A stretch of DNA of 36,417 nucleotides, from positions 1-36,417 of the forward strand of contig CALFNN010000073.1 of assembly GCA_937902925.1 (NCBI GenBank). The letters run 5' to 3'. Below are positions 32,976 through 36,417 of the stretch, piece by piece. Under the pieces are notes generated by a model. That model did no database searches and was not told where the DNA came from. It was given only the letters and a program-made list of their open reading frames with translations. Origin of the DNA: an uncultured Opitutaceae bacterium. GTDB lineage: Bacteria; Verrucomicrobiota; Verrucomicrobiia; Opitutales; Opitutaceae. Made by a program: the position numbers and the translations under genes. Numbering within the stretch: position 1 is the first letter of the stretch; each line of letters opens with the position of its first letter.

Positions 32976-34436
32976 TCATTGCCCTCCGAGTCCAGCCACC
33001 TCGAGCTCCGCCGCGGCCTCGTCCGTTTCCGCCCAATCTGCGGGGGCCGCGACGTCCTCGTCGGCGGCGGTTTCGTGCCGCCGGTGATGACACAGGCTCG
33101 CGAGCGCACCGAGCATCAGGTTGAACGTGAAAAAAATCGCCGTCTGCCGGTAGGTCCACTCGGTGGTGCTCTGCATGAATATCCCGCACGTCCCGAAAAA
33201 CAGCCCGACGCCGAGGCGAAACATCGGGTCGCTCCGGCGCCGCCGGAGAAATCCCGCTCCCATTTGAAACCACCGGAGCCACATGAGGCCGAACAGCACC
33301 AGCCCGGGCACGCCGAGTTCGCCCACCGTCAGCGCCGCGAGGCTGTGCGCCGGCGCCGCGTAGCGGATGCTCGGCAGGTCGGCTTTCTCCGGCTGCGTCT
33401 GGATCTCGTCGTAGTCCTCATACTCGAAACCCAGTCGCGGACCGTAAACCTTGCTGACCCAATACGACCAGTTGTTCAACCCCACCCCGAGGAAATGATC
33501 CTCCACGATGGCCGCGGCCCACCGCAGGTAGACGCCCCGGCCCTCGCTCTGGTCGTCGAGATATTCCTCCGCGAGCGTCGCCTCGCCGTAGCGATAGGCC
33601 AGCAGATCCCACGATTTCAGCACCAGCAGACCCGCCCCGAGCAGGACCGCGCAGGCCACCGCGATTTTCTTCACCGTGATCCGCCACGACACGCACCACG
33701 CCGCCGTGCCGAGCATCACCAGCGCGAAAATCGGAATGCCGGCGCGCGAGATCGTCAGCATGATCCCCACGGCGGCCACGCTCGCGCCCAGCCACGAAAA
33801 TCGCCGCAACCAGCGCGGCAGGTCCGACGTCGCCGCGGCGACGAACACCGGGCTCACGAGGCACAGATACATCGAGAGACTGTTCGCGTGATCCAGCGTC
33901 CCGCCCACGCGGTAGATGCCGCCGAGGTAGCGTTGCTTGAGCCCGAACGCCCCTTGCAGGCAAACGGCGCAGCCCAGCGCGGCCACCAGGATCGCCACCT
34001 CGCGCCGCGTGCGGACGAACTGCGCCGCGGCGAGGAACACGACGATGCCCCGCAGCACCTTGGAGAGTTCCCAGACGCCGAAGAGCCGCGGCTGCGACCA
34101 CGCCAGCGACGCCGCACAATAGAGAAAGTAGAGCAGCATCGCCCCGAGGCTCGCCGGCCAGTAGGCGCGCCGCCCGGGGTAGCGCGGTGCGAGCCAGGTC
34201 CCCACGAGCAGGCTGATCGCCAGCACGTCGAGCAGCGAGATCTCCACGCCGCGCGTCGTCCCGCGATACCAGTATTCGCCGAAGAAATTGACATCCATCC
34301 GCTCGGTGAGCACCGCCCCCGCCACCAGCAGGAAGAACACGGCGTCGCGCGCGCGCTGCGACACCGTCGTCAGGAGGGTGCTGGCGCCGCCCAGCACGAG
34401 CAGCGCCAGCAGCGCGACAATTTCCTTGGTCTCCAT
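32976..34436 (-). CDS. O-antigen ligase/polymerase-like membrane protein (Wzy/WaaL type)
   Basis: This 486-residue protein has about ten membrane segments and a large periplasmic loop (about 280-360) that contains RGVYLRWAAAIVEDHFLGVGLNNWSYW and the conserved H of PAHSLAALTVGELG, the pattern of the Wzy_C/O-antigen ligase family. Such proteins polymerise repeat units or attach a finished glycan to an acceptor at the periplasmic face. The 40-residue C-terminal tail is acidic and cytoplasmic (EVAG, DEDVAAPADWAETDEAA). It lies 27 bases after the GT2 gene and 3 bases before the GT4 gene. Polymerase and ligase cannot be told apart from sequence alone; in an exopolysaccharide cluster I favour polymerase. 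Confidence 0.87.
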   Translation of the reverse strand: METKEIVALLALLVLGGASTLLTTVSQRARDAVFFLLVAGAVLTERMDVNFFGEYWYRGTTRGVEISLLDVLAISLLVGTWLAPRYPGRRAYWPASLGAMLLYFLYCAASLAWSQPRLFGVWELSKVLRGIVVFLAAAQFVRTRREVAILVAALGCAVCLQGAFGLKQRYLGGIYRVGGTLDHANSLSMYLCLVSPVFVAAATSDLPRWLRRFSWLGASVAAVGIMLTISRAGIPIFALVMLGTAAWCVSWRITVKKIAVACAVLLGAGLLVLKSWDLLAYRYGEATLAEEYLDDQSEGRGVYLRWAAAIVEDHFLGVGLNNWSYWVSKVYGPRLGFEYEDYDEIQTQPEKADLPSIRYAAPAHSLAALTVGELGVPGLVLFGLMWLRWFQMGAGFLRRRRSDPMFRLGVGLFFGTCGIFMQSTTEWTYRQTAIFFTFNLMLGALASLCHHRRHETAADEDVAAPADWAETDEAAAELEVAGLGGQ

Positions 34437-34463
34437 GCGACGGGCGGCGATCGGCGCGGCGGG

Positions 34464-35600
34464 TTACTTCACGCTGGGCTGCGGCGCGCCGACGACGGGT
34501 TGCCGGCGGACCTTGGGCCAGTATTGCGACATGCCGCGCCTTAAAAACCGGTGGGCGCGCCAGCAGGCGATCAACGTCACCCCGAATCCCGCGAGCGCCG
34601 CCGGCAGATGGGTGAGCTTGCGCCAGCCCGGCAGTTTCCAGAGCCGTCGAAAACGAAACGTCAGGATGCCCGGAAAGAGCCGCCAGAAGAAACGCGTCCG
34701 GTGGATGTGCGCGTCGATTTTTTTCGCCAGCCACTCCGGGTCGCGGTTTTCGTGCTCCCGCAGCGTGTCCGCCAGGTTCGTCCGTTCGTCGAACGACCGC
34801 GTCTTCAGATACTCCAGAAGCACGTGCACCGTCGTCTGGCCGATCATCTGGCGTTTCTGGTTGTTCAACACGTCGCGCGGCGAAACGTAGGCCTCGAAGA
34901 CATGCGCCGCCTCCGGCGCCGTCGCGATGCGGTTCGGGTCCGGCGCGCTCGTGAGAAAATTCGTGCAGACGATCGCCTTCATGAACCCGTCGTCCGTGGC
35001 GCCGAGATCGCGTGGCAGCAGGAGATTTCGCGCCACGCCCGCCCGCAGGCAGTAGAGCTGCCCGCTGAAGCGGCCCTCGATCGTCGCGGTCATGGCCGAC
35101 GTCGCGAGCGAGAGCCGGTCGCGCAGCGTGGGACGGGCCTTGAACTGGATATCCTTGCACTGCCGTCCCGCCGCGACGCCGGCGCGCGGGTTTCGCTCCA
35201 GCGTGGTCATGAGGCTGTGCAGCGTGTTCGGGTTGCGAAACACGATGTCGGCATCCATCAGGCAGAGGAATCGCGACTCCGGCGCCGAGAACTCGTGCAC
35301 GAAGCGGTTCCACGCGTTGTTCCGCCCCGGCTCCGCGATGTCCCTCACCTGCGCGTCGAAGGTCTCCCGCCACGGGTGGCGCCGCCGGACCTCCCCGAAA
35401 AATTCCTCCGTCACCGGCACCGTGCGATCGGTGCAGCCGTTCGCCAGGCAGAGGATCTCGCACCGCTCGTGCCGCAGCGCCAGCCGCTCGAACACCGATT
35501 GCTGAAAAAGCGATTCGAGGGTCCGGCCGATCCCGTCGGCTTCGTTCCACGCCATGATGCCGATGGAAAGACTGACGGGCCGGTGTTCGGAAAGGTTCAT
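34464..35600 (-). CDS. GT2-type glycosyltransferase
   Basis: This 378-residue protein has a GT-A domain (about 8-260): VSLSIGIMAWNEADGIGRTLESLF, LCLANGCTDRT, CLMDADIVF (the DxD-type metal site) and ATDDGFMKAI as the acceptor-side acidic motif. The C-terminal part holds one or two hydrophobic segments (about 340-360, AALAGFGVTLIACWRAH) with a basic end, so it is probably attached to the inner membrane. I chose the ATG at 35600: an earlier in-frame start at 35786 would need about 60 residues of Pro/Arg/Gly-rich sequence and would overlap the divergent gene. It heads the minus-strand operon. Inverting transfer of an unknown sugar is likely. Confidence 0.9.
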   Translation of the reverse strand: MNLSEHRPVSLSIGIMAWNEADGIGRTLESLFQQSVFERLALRHERCEILCLANGCTDRTVPVTEEFFGEVRRRHPWRETFDAQVRDIAEPGRNNAWNRFVHEFSAPESRFLCLMDADIVFRNPNTLHSLMTTLERNPRAGVAAGRQCKDIQFKARPTLRDRLSLATSAMTATIEGRFSGQLYCLRAGVARNLLLPRDLGATDDGFMKAIVCTNFLTSAPDPNRIATAPEAAHVFEAYVSPRDVLNNQKRQMIGQTTVHVLLEYLKTRSFDERTNLADTLREHENRDPEWLAKKIDAHIHRTRFFWRLFPGILTFRFRRLWKLPGWRKLTHLPAALAGFGVTLIACWRAHRFLRRGMSQYWPKVRRQPVVGAPQPSVK

Positions 35601-35773
35601 GGCGCGGGGACGTTGGATTCGTGCCGGTGGGTGGCCCCCGTAGCATAGCGGCGCGGGGCTTTCCGCGGCAGTGGGTGAAAGCCTACGGCCCCGGGGGTCC
35701 GCACCCCATCCCGCCGATCGCTCGCCGGCGCTAGACTCCGGTTGCCCCGCGCCGCCGGCGGGAATTTCGCGCC
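35601..35773. promoter_or_regulatory. divergent intergenic region between two GT2 genes
   Basis: The 173-base gap must hold promoters for both directions. Weak -10-like boxes are TAGACT (35732-35737, plus) and TATGCT (minus, complement of 35642-35647). No clear -35 boxes accompany them. The T-poor, GC-rich sequence holds no gene. ACCCCAT (35703-35709) repeats part of the motif seen upstream of rsbR, but the rest of that motif is missing. Confidence 0.3.
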
Positions 35774-36417
35774 ATGCCCGAGCCATCCGTCAGCATCATC
35801 ATGCGTTCCTACAACGAGGGCTGGGCGCTGCGCGAAACGCTGCCCGCCCTGCGCGCCCAAAGCCGCCGCGACTGGGAACTCATCGTGATCGACTCCGGCT
35901 CGAACGACGGTTCCGTCGAACTCATCCGCGCCGCGCGCCCGGCGCACTTCGTGCAAATCCTCCCGCACGAATACAACCCGGGCCGCGTGTTGAACCACGG
36001 CATGAACCTCGCCCGCGGCAACCTCGCGATTTTCCTCAACGCCGACGCCACGCCCCAGGGGCCGGACTGGTTGCAACCGCTCGTCGCCGCGCTGCACGCG
36101 CCGGAAACCGCGGCCGTGTTCAGCCGGCAGATCCCCCGGCCCGACTGCGCGGCGGTCTACGCGTGCGACTATGAGCGCTGCTTCGGTCCGCGGCGCGAGT
36201 CCGCACGGTGGGAGCATTTTTTCAGCCTCGCCAGCAGCGGGATTCGCAAGGACGTCTGGGCGCAGCGCGGCTTTCTCGTGACGATGCAGTATTCCGAGGA
36301 CGACGAGTTCACCCGCTGGTGCCGGTCGGCGGGCTGGCGCGTCGCGTTCTGCCCGGACTCGATCGTGATGCACTCGCACAACTACACGCCGCGCCAGGCC
36401 TACAAGCGCAGCTTCGG
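35774..36417 (+). CDS. GT2-type glycosyltransferase, N-terminal part
   Basis: The first 214 codons are visible; the gene continues past the right edge. The protein starts MPEPSVSIIMRSYNEGWAL, typical for GT2 enzymes, followed by WELIVIDSGSNDGS, NHGMNLARGNLAIFLNADATP (metal-site Asp) and YSEDDEFTRWC as the catalytic ED motif. HNYTPRQAYKRS near the edge is common in rhamnosyltransferase-like GT2 proteins. The ATG at 35774 is the first good start after the divergent gap; no strong ribosome binding site is seen. It probably opens another glycan gene set to the right. The sugar cannot be named. Confidence 0.9.
   Translation, partial: MPEPSVSIIMRSYNEGWALRETLPALRAQSRRDWELIVIDSGSNDGSVELIRAARPAHFVQILPHEYNPGRVLNHGMNLARGNLAIFLNADATPQGPDWLQPLVAALHAPETAAVFSRQIPRPDCAAVYACDYERCFGPRRESARWEHFFSLASSGIRKDVWAQRGFLVTMQYSEDDEFTRWCRSAGWRVAFCPDSIVMHSHNYTPRQAYKRSF

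Noticed and set aside
35703-35709. ACCCCAT upstream of the minus-strand GT2 gene, the same 7 bases as in sites A and B.
   Set aside because: Only the 7-base core and a GGT four bases away match. The rest of the motif is absent and chance is likely in GC-rich DNA.
35601-35786. Extension of the minus-strand GT2 gene to a start at 35786.
   Set aside because: It would overlap the start of the divergent GT2 gene at 35774 and add Pro/Arg/Gly-rich sequence with no domain; the ATG at 35600 sits directly before the typical GT2 start.

Overview
The window looks like chromosomal DNA from a GC-rich, Gram-negative bacterium of the PVC group, most likely Verrucomicrobia of the Opitutaceae type. This is an inference. 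It rests on the strong G/C bias at third codon positions, the paired DUF1800/DUF1501 export proteins, very large secreted multidomain glycosidases, weak or absent Shine-Dalgarno sequences, and a stressosome linked to a two-component system. No rRNA, tRNA or CRISPR array was seen.

Layout. 1-437: the truncated left part of an IS110-family element (transposase on the minus strand, its start inside the window), with a structured non-coding leader. 438-743: a small membrane protein. 913-8481: a 2522-residue secreted protein combining fibronectin, gingipain-like, Ig-like, Calx-beta and GH9 cellulase domains with four copies of a ~160-residue module. 8743-13351: a DUF1800 protein and a Tat-exported DUF1501 protein. 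13369-19329 (minus): a stressosome operon, in transcription order an RsbR N-domain-only protein, RsbR, RsbS, RsbT, an RsbX-like phosphatase, a PAS histidine kinase and a LuxR-type response regulator. 19491-22121 (plus): a second, simpler GH9 enzyme divergent from the stressosome. 22402-30966 (plus): an exopolysaccharide operon (glycosyltransferase, uridine-kinase-like protein, sugar-phosphate transferase, degenerate nucleotidyltransferase/sugar-transferase fusion, STAS protein, kinase/phosphatase switch protein, alkaline-phosphatase-superfamily enzyme, acyltransferase). 30875-35600 (minus): deacetylase-like protein, glycosyltransferase, O-antigen ligase/polymerase and a second glycosyltransferase. 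35774 to the end: the start of another glycosyltransferase.

How the parts may work together. The stressosome (RsbR/RsbS scaffold, RsbT kinase, RsbX phosphatase) would release RsbT under stress. Its likely target is encoded next in the operon: the histidine kinase starts with a domain that aligns with the RsbT-binding N-terminus of Bacillus RsbU. The signal would then pass by phosphotransfer to the LuxR-type regulator. A ~21-bp motif occurs at the same distance upstream of both RsbR-type genes, and one copy sits between the operon and the second cellulase gene, so feedback and cellulase control are possible. A second partner-switching pair lies inside the exopolysaccharide operon and resembles SypA/SypE of Vibrio fischeri. 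All regulatory links are inferred from sequence.
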